Shown here: in pieces, positions 1 through 6,209 of the stretch
How the letters are laid out: every line of letters begins with the position of its first letter
How positions within the stretch are numbered: position 1 is the stretch's first letter
DNA from: a virus
Virus record (IMG/VR): IMGVR_UViG_3300030104_003497
Coordinates: 17,509 to 42,198 of that record
DNA: 24,690 bases
Direction: 5' to 3' (one strand)
Notes under the pieces: generated by a model
The model's input: the letters and a program-made list of their open reading frames with translations, nothing else
Told to the model about the DNA's origin: nothing
The model's database searches: none
Made by a program: the position numbers and the translations under genes

Positions 1-966
1 TTTATACAGAACGAGTTTGAAATAAATACTGACCTTACTCAAGGTCTTAAAAAGATTGGCGTAAATATTAAAGACTTAAAACGTGACCTTACTATTGCTA
101 TAAAACAAAAAAGCATGAATTATAAAGGTGAGGAAACGCCTTTAGAGGTAATAGAGAGATATGGCGTAAAAGATATAATGTTAAAGTATGGTGGTTTCTT
201 TATGCAACACTCAGAGAGAGTAAATCGCTTAAATGCATTTGCAGCACATGCTATGCAAGCTATTAATAGATATGGTGTAGAAGGCAGAGAATTGTCTGTT
301 GCTGATGATTTTGTATTTGATATGGCTATGCGTGGCATAGAAAACACACAGTTTTTATATCAAAATGCATCAAGACCTGCTTTTATGCGTACTGCAACAG
401 GAAAAGTTTTATCTAGGTTCAAATTATTTGTTTGGAACTCAATACGTACTAGAAAAGAATTTTATAGGCAAGCTAAGTTATATGGATTTAGAAAAGGTAC
501 TCCTGAATATGAAAAGTTTAAAGATACTTATATGATTGATATGTTTATGTTTGCAATGGCAAGTGCTTTTATGTTTAGCATATTTGATACTGCATTAGCA
601 CCGCCATTAGATACACTACAATCTATAGCTGATAGTCTATATGGTGATAAAAGAGAAAGAGATATGGCTTTCTTTGGTTCTAAGCTGGGTGCATTGAACT
701 TGTTAAAGCCACCAATCGCTAGAATACCAGACGCTGCTTGGGAGCTTTTAACTGGTGATTGGGAAAAGTTTAGTAGTTATACAGCATATACAATGTTTCC
801 ATTTGGTAGAGGTGTGAGGCAATTAAAACAATTTGCTGAAAAACCTGAAAAAGCAGGGGAGATATTTTTAAGATTACCTGTTAATCAAGTTAAGAATAAG
901 ATTAAACGTGCTCAACGTAGGTCAGAGCAAGAAGAAAATATAGAAGAATTACTGGGAGCTGCATAA
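1..966 (+). CDS. Large virion-associated (polyvalent-type) protein, C-terminal part, truncated by window edge
   Basis: The frame is open from base 1, so the ATG at 115 is an internal methionine and the visible 321 residues are the C-terminal end of a longer protein. A hydrophobic stretch (MFMFAMASAFMFSIF, bases 541-585) could be a membrane or helix-bundle segment. The surrounding helices, with text such as RPAFMRTATGKVLSRFKLF, resemble the C-terminal region of very large phage polyvalent or ejected proteins; this is a memory-level resemblance. The tail is charged (KIKRAQRRSEQEENIEE). The stop overlaps the next start (TAATG), so the two genes are co-translated. Its place at the end of the late module, before attP, fits an internal virion protein. 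The function is inferred. Confidence 0.6.
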   Translation, partial: FIQNEFEINTDLTQGLKKIGVNIKDLKRDLTIAIKQKSMNYKGEETPLEVIERYGVKDIMLKYGGFFMQHSERVNRLNAFAAHAMQAINRYGVEGRELSVADDFVFDMAMRGIENTQFLYQNASRPAFMRTATGKVLSRFKLFVWNSIRTRKEFYRQAKLYGFRKGTPEYEKFKDTYMIDMFMFAMASAFMFSIFDTALAPPLDTLQSIADSLYGDKRERDMAFFGSKLGALNLLKPPIARIPDAAWELLTGDWEKFSSYTAYTMFPFGRGVRQLKQFAEKPEKAGEIFLRLPVNQVKNKIKRAQRRSEQEENIEELLGAA

Positions 967-1811
967 TGGCAAAAAATAAAAAAGAAGAACTATCTCACGA
1001 ACAAAGACAATTTTACAAATTAGATCCTGATTTTGTATCAAGAGCTTGGTCTTACTTTCCTAAAGAAAACTTTGATAAATTTCAAAAGAAAATGAAAAAA
1101 CCTCAAAGAGCATTTGAGATACAAAATTTATTAGATACTCAAGCTATTAATATGTATGGTGGTATACCTGATAGTACGTATAGAAGAATAGATGATGCAC
1201 AAAATCAATCTAATTATAATAGCTTAGGGTTTTATAGATGGAATAGTCCAAATCCAGATAAACATTTTCCAGATGATATTCATTTATCTCCAGAAGCTAA
1301 AGGTCATACGTTTTTACATGAACCAGTACATGCATTTGGTACTCATCATCCAGATGTGGGAGACTATCATCATTTATCACCTCAAGATTCTACAGCACAA
1401 AAAATAGGTAGAACTAAATTAGGCACTTCTCTTGGTATTGGTGGAATTAAAACTAAAAGAGGTTATATAAAAGAATATGGTGAATATGCAGGATTGAGAC
1501 AATATAAAGATGTACATGAAAAAGGTTTGCATCCATACACTACACAAACTTTTTATGATAAATATTATGAAGATACTAGTAATATGCCTAAATCTTTATT
1601 AGATAGTTTAGATACTCAACAATATAAATATGCTGATAACACACCTGATGCACAGTATTTTAGACAACATGGAGAGCTACCTCAAAGTAAACCAAAACAA
1701 GCAATAAGAAGTGTACGTGGTTGGTTACAACAAAATGTACCTTGGATTAAAAAAGGTGAAGGTTGGTTACCTGATAATATTTACAAGCAAGGTAGCTGGT
1801 TTGGTATGTAG
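966..1811 (+). CDS. Putative metzincin-type zinc metallopeptidase of the late module
   Basis: 281 residues. Residues 118-128 read HEPVHAFGTHH, an exact match to the extended metzincin zinc-binding signature HExxHxxGxxH, with H118, H122 and H128 as candidate ligands and E119 as the catalytic base. A later methionine near residue 204 (SNMPKS) could serve as a Met-turn, but this is unproven. No signal peptide or membrane segment is visible. The N-terminus is highly charged, and the C-terminus is Trp/Gly-rich (WLQQNVPWIKKGEGW). It is coupled to the upstream virion gene by TAATG and ends inside the left attP arm repeat. It could be a virion-packaged protease acting on host or virion proteins. If the motif is coincidental, this is simply an unknown late protein. 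Confidence 0.5.
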   Translation: MAKNKKEELSHEQRQFYKLDPDFVSRAWSYFPKENFDKFQKKMKKPQRAFEIQNLLDTQAINMYGGIPDSTYRRIDDAQNQSNYNSLGFYRWNSPNPDKHFPDDIHLSPEAKGHTFLHEPVHAFGTHHPDVGDYHHLSPQDSTAQKIGRTKLGTSLGIGGIKTKRGYIKEYGEYAGLRQYKDVHEKGLHPYTTQTFYDKYYEDTSNMPKSLLDSLDTQQYKYADNTPDAQYFRQHGELPQSKPKQAIRSVRGWLQQNVPWIKKGEGWLPDNIYKQGSWFGM

Positions 1812-1831
1812 CCATATTTTAGCAGAAAGTG
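1806..1831 (+). repeat. Left arm-type direct repeat of attP
   Basis: ATGTAGCCATATTTTAGCA at 1806-1824 recurs with one mismatch at 2041-2059. Extended to 26 bases, 23 match. The two copies flank the tRNA-derived core in the same orientation, as integrase arm-binding sites do. This copy overlaps the last codons of the metzincin-like gene. Confidence 0.6.
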
Positions 1832-1859
1832 TTATAAATAGTTTTGTTTGTTAAATTTA

Positions 1860-1888
1860 TTAATTAATTTTGTCGGCTCATTTATAAT
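1860..1888 (+). promoter_or_regulatory. Possible promoter reading into the tRNA fragment
   Basis: A perfect TATAAT lies at 1883-1888, 17 bases after a weak -35 (TTAATT, 1860-1865). Transcription would start near 1895 and run into the tRNA-derived segment at 1928. After integration this would supply the rebuilt tRNA gene with a phage promoter. The -35 match is poor, so confidence is limited. Confidence 0.35.
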
Positions 1889-1911
1889 GGATTTACACTA
1901 TTAAATAGAGG

Positions 1912-2040
1912 GTAATGAGTGATGATTGGGGCTTTAGCTCAGTTGGGAGAGCGCCTGATTTGCATTCAGGAGGTCATCGGTTCGATGATTACTGCTTTCA
2001 CGAAGATAACACACGCCTACCACTAATAACTCACTATTAC
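1912..2040. repeat. Imperfect inverted repeat framing the tRNA fragment
   Basis: GTAATGAGTGA at 1912-1922 faces TCACTATTAC at 2031-2040; the arms pair apart from one extra base. The pair encloses the tRNA-Ala fragment and may be part of the recombination site architecture. Confidence 0.35.
1928..1986 (+). other. attP core: 5' 59 nt of a tRNA-Ala(UGC) gene, truncated in the T loop
   Basis: The sequence follows a bacterial tRNA-Ala exactly through the acceptor 5' strand GGGGCTT (1928-1934), D arm GCTC/GAGC (1937-1952), anticodon arm CCTGA-TTTGCAT-TCAGG (1954-1970, anticodon TGC at 1961-1963), variable loop and T-stem 5' strand ATCGG (1976-1980), then TTCGAT. After 1986 the expected CCGAT and acceptor 3' strand are missing (ATTAC and unrelated bases follow), so it cannot fold into a tRNA. 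With the integrase starting 98 bases downstream, it is best explained as attP. The phage carries the 5' part and the host would supply the 3' part. The exact crossover point within the identity block is not visible. Confidence 0.75.
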
Positions 2041-2066
2041 ATGTAGCCATATTTGAGCATAAACTG
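2041..2066 (+). repeat. Right arm-type direct repeat of attP
   Basis: ATGTAGCCATATTTGAGCA at 2041-2059 is the second copy of the repeat at 1806-1824; similarity continues to 2066. It sits between the tRNA fragment and the integrase start, where an arm site could also autoregulate the integrase promoter. Confidence 0.6.
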
Positions 2067-2083
2067 CATTAAAAGGAGTTAAT

Positions 2084-2956
2084 ATGTGGCTAAATAATAA
2101 CACTTGGTATGATTCAGTAACATTAAATGGTAAACGTAAAGTTTTTTCTTTAAAAACAAAGAACAAACGAATTGCAACTCATAGGTCTAAAAAATTAAGA
2201 GACTATTATTTATTAGAGCTTGCTAATCCTAATCGTAAAAAAATAGTAGACCAAAGTATAAATACTATTGTATCTGATTTTTTAAGTGCAGAACATAATT
2301 GGTCTGATAAGACTCGCAGTCATTATACTACGGTTTTGAAGCAGTATGCCAATGGAGTACCTTTTCCTACAAATAAAAGTAGTAAAGCTAATTGGCTTAG
2401 ACATATCAACGTATGTTTAAAATGGGGTTTTGAAAACGGGTATTTAGATAAATTAAAAAAATTAAAAGGAGACCAACAAGGTTTGCCTAGATTGCGTGTG
2501 TATAATAATACAGAAATGCAGATAATACTTAATGAGGTTAAAGATGAGCTATTTAACTTGTTTGTTAAATTTGCATATTATACTGGTGCACGCAGGGGAG
2601 AGTTATTAAATATAAAGTCCATTCAGATGGATCACATGCTTGTTACAGGTAAGAGTGGTGAAAGAATGGTTAAGTTAAATAATCAATCTCGTGCTATATG
2701 GATGGAAAAGGGTAGTAGGACATGGGAATATTTACCTACATATGTTACTAAAAAATTTAAAAAGGAGATGCGTAGATTAGAAATTAAAGATGCTCAATTT
2801 CATGATTTACGTAGAACTTTTGGTTACAACCTTATTAAAAGAGGTATGCCTATATATCAAGTGTCTAAATTATTAGGGCATAGTAGCGTATCAACTACTG
2901 AACGTCACTATGCCCCTTTATTAGTTACTGATGTTGATGAGTTTACTCTTCCTTAG
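2084..2956 (+). CDS. int: Tyrosine recombinase (phage integrase)
   Basis: 290 residues. The start is ATG with a strong Shine-Dalgarno (AAAAGGAGTT, 5 bases upstream). An N-terminal arm-binding region (WYDSVTLNGKRKVFSLKTKN) is followed by a core-binding segment near residues 60-125 and a catalytic domain. The catalytic set is visible: R170 in TGARRGEL, H240 and R243 in HDLRRTF, H266 in LLGHSS and the nucleophile Y276 in ERHYAPL. Length and motif order are normal for the family. It would recombine the adjacent attP with a host tRNA-Ala gene, which marks the phage as temperate. Its last 36 bases overlap a convergent small membrane-protein gene on the minus strand. Confidence 0.95.
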   Translation: MWLNNNTWYDSVTLNGKRKVFSLKTKNKRIATHRSKKLRDYYLLELANPNRKKIVDQSINTIVSDFLSAEHNWSDKTRSHYTTVLKQYANGVPFPTNKSSKANWLRHINVCLKWGFENGYLDKLKKLKGDQQGLPRLRVYNNTEMQIILNEVKDELFNLFVKFAYYTGARRGELLNIKSIQMDHMLVTGKSGERMVKLNNQSRAIWMEKGSRTWEYLPTYVTKKFKKEMRRLEIKDAQFHDLRRTFGYNLIKRGMPIYQVSKLLGHSSVSTTERHYAPLLVTDVDEFTLP

Positions 2957-3088
2957 TACTGTCTTTATTATCTCACTTAATATAAAAATGAATATTACAA
3001 AGCCAAATAAACTAAGTACGAATATAAACATAGATGTAGCTAGTAGGAATACATTAAAGACCCATTCCCAAATAGATAGTATTATCAT
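2921..3088 (-). CDS. Small single-pass membrane protein overlapping integrase 3' end
   Basis: 55 residues starting MIILSIWEWVFNVFLLATSM, with a hydrophobic run from about residue 5 to 40 rich in Phe, Ile and Leu, then a basic tail (KTVLRKSK). The ATG overlaps the TGA of the upstream gene as ATGA, the junction type used throughout this operon, which supports it as a real gene. It is the last gene of the leftward operon and converges on integrase with a 36-base overlap. Topology is one long or two tightly packed membrane helices. The function is unknown; a holin-like or envelope-acting role is possible but not shown. Confidence 0.6.
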   Translation of the reverse strand: MIILSIWEWVFNVFLLATSMFIFVLSLFGFVIFIFILSEIIKTVLRKSKLINISN

Positions 3089-3291
3089 ATCTTACTTATT
3101 TGTTGTTTTATGAATTTCTCTATAATATCGCAAGAATCTGACAACCCCTGTACATATCCCCAATGTGCTCCATCGTGATATTTTACTTTAGGGGTATCTG
3201 CGTTTTCTTCTTCATATGTTATTTTATCTATTAAAGAATTTCTAACTTTATGAAGAACTTGTGTTGCGTGATAGTTAGTTATTTTACTCAT
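3085..3291 (-). CDS. Hypothetical small early protein
   Basis: 68 residues, soluble, with a charged middle (YEEENADTPKVKYHDGAHWG) and an amphipathic C-terminal helix. The ATG overlaps the end of the upstream gene by 8 bases, and the stop is shared with the start of the membrane-protein gene at 3088. It belongs to the leftward early operon. I do not recognise the family. Confidence 0.65.
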   Translation of the reverse strand: MSKITNYHATQVLHKVRNSLIDKITYEEENADTPKVKYHDGAHWGYVQGLSDSCDIIEKFIKQQISKI

Positions 3292-3646
3292 TTTGTATTG
3301 CTTTCCATTTTATTGTTGTATTCTCTATAGCTAGGTTAGAGTAAACATATATATCATGTTCAAATGGTTCACCATACTGTGTATGATGTGCTCCATCTTC
3401 GCCTAATCCCACTAAGAATCTTTCATTGTTTTTTAAGATAAACTCTTCAAACTTATCTACATCAGGATATCCTTGATACCATTTCCAGTCATCAGCTCTC
3501 ATATAAAAGTATTTTTTATATATATCATCATCATAAGATGTGTATAGTTTTCCTTCACCTATTTCATCCCATTCATTTATTATAGATAGAGCTTCTTCTT
3601 TATCTTCTACAGGTACTCCTGATATCATTTGTGATCTATATCCCAT
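3284..3646 (-). CDS. Hypothetical protein of the 'MGYRS' phage type
   Basis: 120 residues. The opening MGYRSQM resembles a widespread group of uncharacterised phage proteins that begin MGYRS followed by a small hydrophobic strand. The composition is acidic and rich in aromatics (DDWKWYQGYPDVDKFEEF), suggesting a compact alpha/beta fold. The start overlaps the upstream stop as TAATG, and an SD (GTGGAGG) lies just upstream. No catalytic motif is recognised. Confidence 0.7.
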   Translation of the reverse strand: MGYRSQMISGVPVEDKEEALSIINEWDEIGEGKLYTSYDDDIYKKYFYMRADDWKWYQGYPDVDKFEEFILKNNERFLVGLGEDGAHHTQYGEPFEHDIYVYSNLAIENTTIKWKAIQNE

Positions 3647-3792
3647 TATATTTCCTCCACTTCTATTATTGTTGCAAACGGATCATCGTTAATTAGTTCT
3701 TTTTTAAGTTTATTAACAGCATGTTCTGCTTCTTTTTGATTTTTAGCTTCTATATAACCTGATGTTTCAATTATCCAATGATATTCTTTCAT
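3646..3792 (-). CDS. Hypothetical 48-aa early protein
   Basis: The ORF encodes 48 residues, beginning MKEYHWIIETSGYIEAKNQK. It looks like a beta-strand, helix, beta-strand mini-domain with alternating hydrophobic residues and a lysine-rich helix (NKLKKEL). The stop overlaps the next start (TAATG), and the start follows the upstream stop immediately, so it fills a gap in the operon that would otherwise be empty. Function unknown. Confidence 0.6.
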   Translation of the reverse strand: MKEYHWIIETSGYIEAKNQKEAEHAVNKLKKELINDDPFATIIEVEEI

Positions 3793-3794
3793 AA

Positions 3795-4010
3795 CTAATC
3801 CAGTAGTACCATATATGCTTTAGGATTATTTTCTGCAAACCATCCTAATGCTGTTCCCATATCTTTATAATTGCCTGTGTATTCACAGCCTTTAATAAAG
3901 TCATGTACCGCTACTTCTGTAGGGTCTAGTTCAATAATTTCTCCACTAAAAGGGTTTTCACGTGCTTCTGGTTTTGTCCCTATTAGTAGTTCCTTTAATA
4001 TTGCCTCCAT
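3795..4010 (-). CDS. Hypothetical 71-aa early protein
   Basis: 71 residues, acidic, with GCEYTGNYKDMGTALGWFAE in the middle. The ATG has an SD (AAGGAGT) about 7 bases upstream. Its first codons overlap the 3' end of the MazG-like gene in another frame by 53 bases, a long overlap that is nevertheless typical of this compressed operon. Function not recognised. Confidence 0.6.
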   Translation of the reverse strand: MEAILKELLIGTKPEARENPFSGEIIELDPTEVAVHDFIKGCEYTGNYKDMGTALGWFAENNPKAYMVLLD

Positions 4011-4197
4011 TATTTACTCCTTGTTTTATTTGTATTAAATAACATGCAAGATATATAGCATTGTCTAATGCCTCTTCTATTGATTCTTGCAGGAAATCTC
4101 TTTTATCGTTTATAGGTATGTCACGCCCATACTTTTGAGCACCTATGTCTAGGCGTTCTTGTATGAGCGTGGCAACCTCTTTATTTATGCTACGCAT
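3958..4197 (-). CDS. MazG-like / DUF1599-like small nucleotide-associated protein
   Basis: 79 residues from the ATG at 4197. A TTG start at 4224 is possible but less likely, because it increases overlap with the upstream gene. Residues 12-58 (LIQERLDIGAQKYGRDIP, RDFLQ, EEALDNAIYLACYL) match the helical pattern of small phage MazG-like or DUF1599 proteins. An ExxEExxD-like acidic cluster (E38, E41, E42, D45) could bind Mg2+. MazG-type enzymes hydrolyse NTPs or dNTPs to monophosphates, and the DUF1599 group is linked to nucleotide modification. It is shorter than active MazG domains, so catalysis is uncertain. Confidence 0.5.
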   Translation of the reverse strand: MRSINKEVATLIQERLDIGAQKYGRDIPINDKRDFLQESIEEALDNAIYLACYLIQIKQGVNNGGNIKGTTNRDKTRST

Positions 4198-4381
4198 CTT
4201 CTTTACAATGTGACATGTTCTCAAAGTCTCTAACTATTTGTATGTCTACTACGTAAGCTTTATCACATATAGTACAACAATACACTTCCCATTCAACTGC
4301 GTCACCGTAATGATATTCTAAATTCATTTCATTAGTGCAGCATAAATTGGGTTTTTTATTTGTTGTTTCAGGATATAACAT
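4190..4381 (-). CDS. Small Cys-rich, probable zinc-binding protein
   Basis: 63 residues with C14, C15, C35, C36, C39 and C59. LCC and CCTICDKAY suggest a compact zinc-binding knuckle. The start lies 14 bases inside the end of the upstream gene and is preceded by GGAGG. The stop overlaps the next gene's ATG region (GATGCGTAG). A regulatory or host-interaction role is plausible but not shown. Confidence 0.6.
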   Translation of the reverse strand: MLYPETTNKKPNLCCTNEMNLEYHYGDAVEWEVYCCTICDKAYVVDIQIVRDFENMSHCKEDA

Positions 4382-4682
4382 ACTCCTCCATCATTTTTTT
4401 GTTTTCTAATGGTGTTACATTTTCATTAAATGCTTGCTCAAACTCTATTGATTCGTCTAAGTCAGTATCCCAATCCCAAGTAATACCATATAGATAAGTA
4501 CCTTCTCCATCAGGATAATCCCAATTGAGACGTATATCAAACATATCCTCTTCGCTATGCAGACTGATCATCCACTTATCACCAAGTTTTAAATCTTGAC
4601 CATAGTACATATTCTTTAACATTTTTACTGTTATTTTATGAAATGGTAAGTCCTTGATTGCGTCTTTCCAGAATTGTTTCAT
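4368..4682 (-). CDS. Hypothetical 104-aa early protein
   Basis: The start is set at the ATG at 4682, which overlaps the upstream TGA as ATGA; a TTG 18 bases earlier is less likely. The protein (starting MKQFWKDAIKDLPF) is acidic and aromatic in its second half (GTYLYGITWDWDTDLDESIEF). No catalytic motif or membrane segment is seen. Member of the overlapping leftward operon. Confidence 0.65.
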   Translation of the reverse strand: MKQFWKDAIKDLPFHKITVKMLKNMYYGQDLKLGDKWMISLHSEEDMFDIRLNWDYPDGEGTYLYGITWDWDTDLDESIEFEQAFNENVTPLENKKMMEEYVIS

Positions 4683-5020
4683 GATGCAGCTAGTCCCCAA
4701 AAGTAAAATGCTTTGATATTGCGTTTGCCTTTATATCCGCTTTGTTCTTTTGCTTTCTTTAATGTTGCTCCTTTGAACTCAATACAATTCCATCTAGAAA
4801 ATTTTGTACCATCCATTGTATCGTCTACAAATTTCCAGAATTTTTTTGTACCATATCTAGGATGTTCATATATCATCTTAAATCCTTCAGATGTAGATAT
4901 TGTACCATTATATCCATCATGTCCATGTTCATATTCTGCATCTTCTACTAATTCGTCATATGCTTCTCCAGCAGACTTATATCTACCTATTGCATATTCT
5001 GTTTGTTCAAATGCTCCCAT
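4679..5020 (-). CDS. Hypothetical 113-aa early protein
   Basis: The protein starts MGAFEQTEYAIGRYKSAGEA after a strong SD (AGGAGGAAC). It contains a glycine/histidine-rich stretch (EYEHGHDGYNGTIST) and a basic C-terminal part (KKAKEQSGYKGKRNIKAFYF). The stop overlaps the next gene as ATGA. The fold is probably a small alpha/beta or beta-rich domain. Family not recognised. Confidence 0.7.
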   Translation of the reverse strand: MGAFEQTEYAIGRYKSAGEAYDELVEDAEYEHGHDGYNGTISTSEGFKMIYEHPRYGTKKFWKFVDDTMDGTKFSRWNCIEFKGATLKKAKEQSGYKGKRNIKAFYFWGLAAS

Positions 5021-5029
5021 TTGTTCCTC

Positions 5030-5176
5030 CTATTTATTATGTATTATTTTATCTATATGCAGTCTAGCAATTTGTTTTAATGTACCACTATCTGCATGTG
5101 TTGTTATTATTTCATCTAGTCCGTTAATAGCTAATTCAAGCTTTACCATTAACTGTTCTCTTGTAATCTTATGCAT
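5030..5176 (-). CDS. Hypothetical 48-aa helical protein
   Basis: 48 residues, starting MHKITREQLMVKLELAINGL, predicted almost entirely helical with a leucine-like heptad spacing. It starts inside the end of the upstream zinc-ribbon gene (28-base overlap) and ends 9 bases before the SD-led gene at 5020. The GGAGAT upstream is a plausible but distant SD. Function unknown. Confidence 0.5.
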   Translation of the reverse strand: MHKITREQLMVKLELAINGLDEIITTHADSGTLKQIARLHIDKIIHNK

Positions 5177-5409
5177 TTAGGGCACATCTCCTTTACTTTG
5201 CCAAATGATGGGAAATTATTATAATATGAAAACATATCTTTTTTACTTTTCTTATTATCAAAATTCAATGATTTCTCCCAACATAGATTGCATCTCTTGC
5301 AATGTTTAATCCTTGCGTCTGCCATTGCAGATGCATTACCACGTTTTCTTTGTTTACTAGTTATTGCATTAGTACTCTTTGCCAAATAACTCTCTATTAT
5401 ATGAGTCAT
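5149..5409 (-). CDS. Zinc-ribbon protein, 86 aa
   Basis: Two cysteine clusters, HCKRCNLC (C37, C40, C43) and CPKC (C76, C79), are separated by a basic linker, consistent with one zinc ribbon. The N-terminus is basic (KSTNAITSKQRKRGN), so nucleic-acid binding is plausible. An SD-like AAAGGA precedes the ATG, and the start overlaps the upstream 58-aa gene by 41 bases. Small phage zinc ribbons can act as transcription modulators or HNH-like scaffolds; no HNH residues are seen here. Confidence 0.65.
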   Translation of the reverse strand: MTHIIESYLAKSTNAITSKQRKRGNASAMADARIKHCKRCNLCWEKSLNFDNKKSKKDMFSYYNNFPSFGKVKEMCPKCIRLQENS

Positions 5410-5545
5410 CTATGTATTCCTTTACTTTTTTAAGTTTATGTAATAATAGTGGGACAGCAGTTTTAGTAACTGGCGAAACATCTTTAATGTGTTTAAGAAC
5501 ACTTGTTATTTCGTCTATTGTTTTATTAATTTCATTCACATTCAT
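5369..5545 (-). CDS. Hypothetical 58-aa helical protein
   Basis: 58 residues, starting MNVNEINKTIDEITSVLKHI, two amphipathic helices separated by a proline turn (VSPVTKTAVP). The ATG follows the exact leader GGGAGTTACAAATG that is also found at 13423, 17133 and, with one base deleted, 12465. That makes the start secure. It is the first gene after a 127-base gap containing a strong hairpin. Confidence 0.6.
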   Translation of the reverse strand: MNVNEINKTIDEITSVLKHIKDVSPVTKTAVPLLLHKLKKVKEYIDDSYNRELFGKEY

Positions 5546-5572
5546 TTGTAACTCCCAATTATAGATGATGTT

Positions 5573-5607
5573 AAGGGCAGCTTGACGCCAATCAGCTGCC
5601 CTTTTTT
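5573..5607 (+). terminator. Strong hairpin with T tract (plus-strand orientation)
   Basis: AAGGGCAGCT (5573-5582) pairs perfectly with AGCTGCCCTT (5594-5603), followed by a run of Ts to 5607. This is a textbook intrinsic terminator on the plus strand, although flanking genes are on the minus strand. It may stop antisense transcription, or act as an RNA hairpin 5' of the 58-aa gene. Confidence 0.6.
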
Positions 5608-5672
5608 ATATGTCAACTTCTAACTTTCCAACACGTACGAAAATAGTCCTTTCGTTAGTTTGTTAGTTAAAG

Positions 5673-6005
5673 TTATCCTGTTATCCTCTTAAATAGAGTC
5701 AACAAGTCTTTGTATCGTATAGTAACTAGGGCATCTTTACGATCTTCTTTGATTATTTGTCCATATACTTCATCACAAGGTTTGTATAAGTCGCCAATCT
5801 TTTTACGACCTTTAACTTGAAACTTAAATAAGTCGTGTTTTAGACTGTCACCTATAGTGATTGTCATATCTACTTCTTCATGCCAACCAAGTGACCTGCC
5901 ATCAGAACCCCACGCTCGTTTAGATTCAAAGCCAAAATCTTTAGCTTGATTTACACACTCACGTTCTATTCTATTGCCTTTTTGTTTAGGTGCTTTACCG
6001 CTCAT
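5673..6005 (-). CDS. PD-(D/E)XK-like nuclease, possible Holliday-junction resolvase
   Basis: 110 residues. The pattern KGNRIERE (E14, E16), RAWGSDGRS (30-38), then EEVDMTI (D46) and FQVKGR (Q63, K65) follows the layout of small archaeal-Hjc/phage endonucleases: acidic helix, GS loop, D, then (E/Q)xK. The usual glutamate before xK is glutamine here, a known variant in this fold. Likely role: cleavage of branched DNA during recombination or packaging, alongside the Sak-type recombinase and primase-helicase in the same operon. Start at 6005 overlaps the upstream stop (ATGA). Confidence 0.6.
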   Translation of the reverse strand: MSGKAPKQKGNRIERECVNQAKDFGFESKRAWGSDGRSLGWHEEVDMTITIGDSLKHDLFKFQVKGRKKIGDLYKPCDEVYGQIIKEDRKDALVTIRYKDLLTLFKRITG

Positions 6006-6208
6006 TTTATATCCTCCCGTTCATATGGATATGGATTTTTTTTATTTAAAGCATCTTTTATAATATAAGATATAGTTCTAGTTCTTTTCATAGATTCTTT
6101 AGGTACGTGCTCATCAGTTTCTCCTATAAATATAGATTGATACCCATTTGCTACGTGCATTTCATTACCGCCTTTTCTAAGGACTACATTCCATTCATTT
6201 TTAGCCAC
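6002..6208 (-). CDS. Hypothetical 68-aa early protein (GTG start)
   Basis: The frame is open further upstream, but those residues lie entirely within the preceding gene. The credible start is the GTG at 6208, one base after the upstream stop, with GGGAG 7 bases before it. The protein reads VAKNEWNVVLRKGGNEMHVA and later PKESMKRTRTISYIIKDALN, possibly a short beta hairpin followed by a helix. The stop overlaps the nuclease start as ATGA. Confidence 0.6.
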   Translation of the reverse strand: MAKNEWNVVLRKGGNEMHVANGYQSIFIGETDEHVPKESMKRTRTISYIIKDALNKKNPYPYEREDIK

Positions 6209-6209
6209 A

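Noticed and set aside
115-966. A 283-aa protein starting at the ATG at 115
   Set aside because: The frame is open back to base 1, so this is an internal methionine of a gene cut by the window edge.
1928-2003. A complete, functional tRNA-Ala gene
   Set aside because: The T-stem 3' strand and acceptor 3' strand do not pair (ATTAC instead of CCGAT); only the 5' 59 bases are tRNA-like.
2931-3113. 60-aa plus-strand ORF after integrase
   Set aside because: It overlaps integrase out of frame without SD; the minus-strand membrane-protein ORF explains the stretch better.
4713-5180. 155-aa plus-strand ORF, hydrophobic and Cys/Ser-rich
   Set aside because: It is the antisense shadow of the genes at 4679-5020 and 5030-5176, which have SDs and coupled starts.
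5545-5660. Sigma70 promoter using TTGACA near 5620 and TATAAT near 5560
   Set aside because: The two boxes are about 47 bases apart, and the TATAAT lies against the SD, too close to the start to be a -10.
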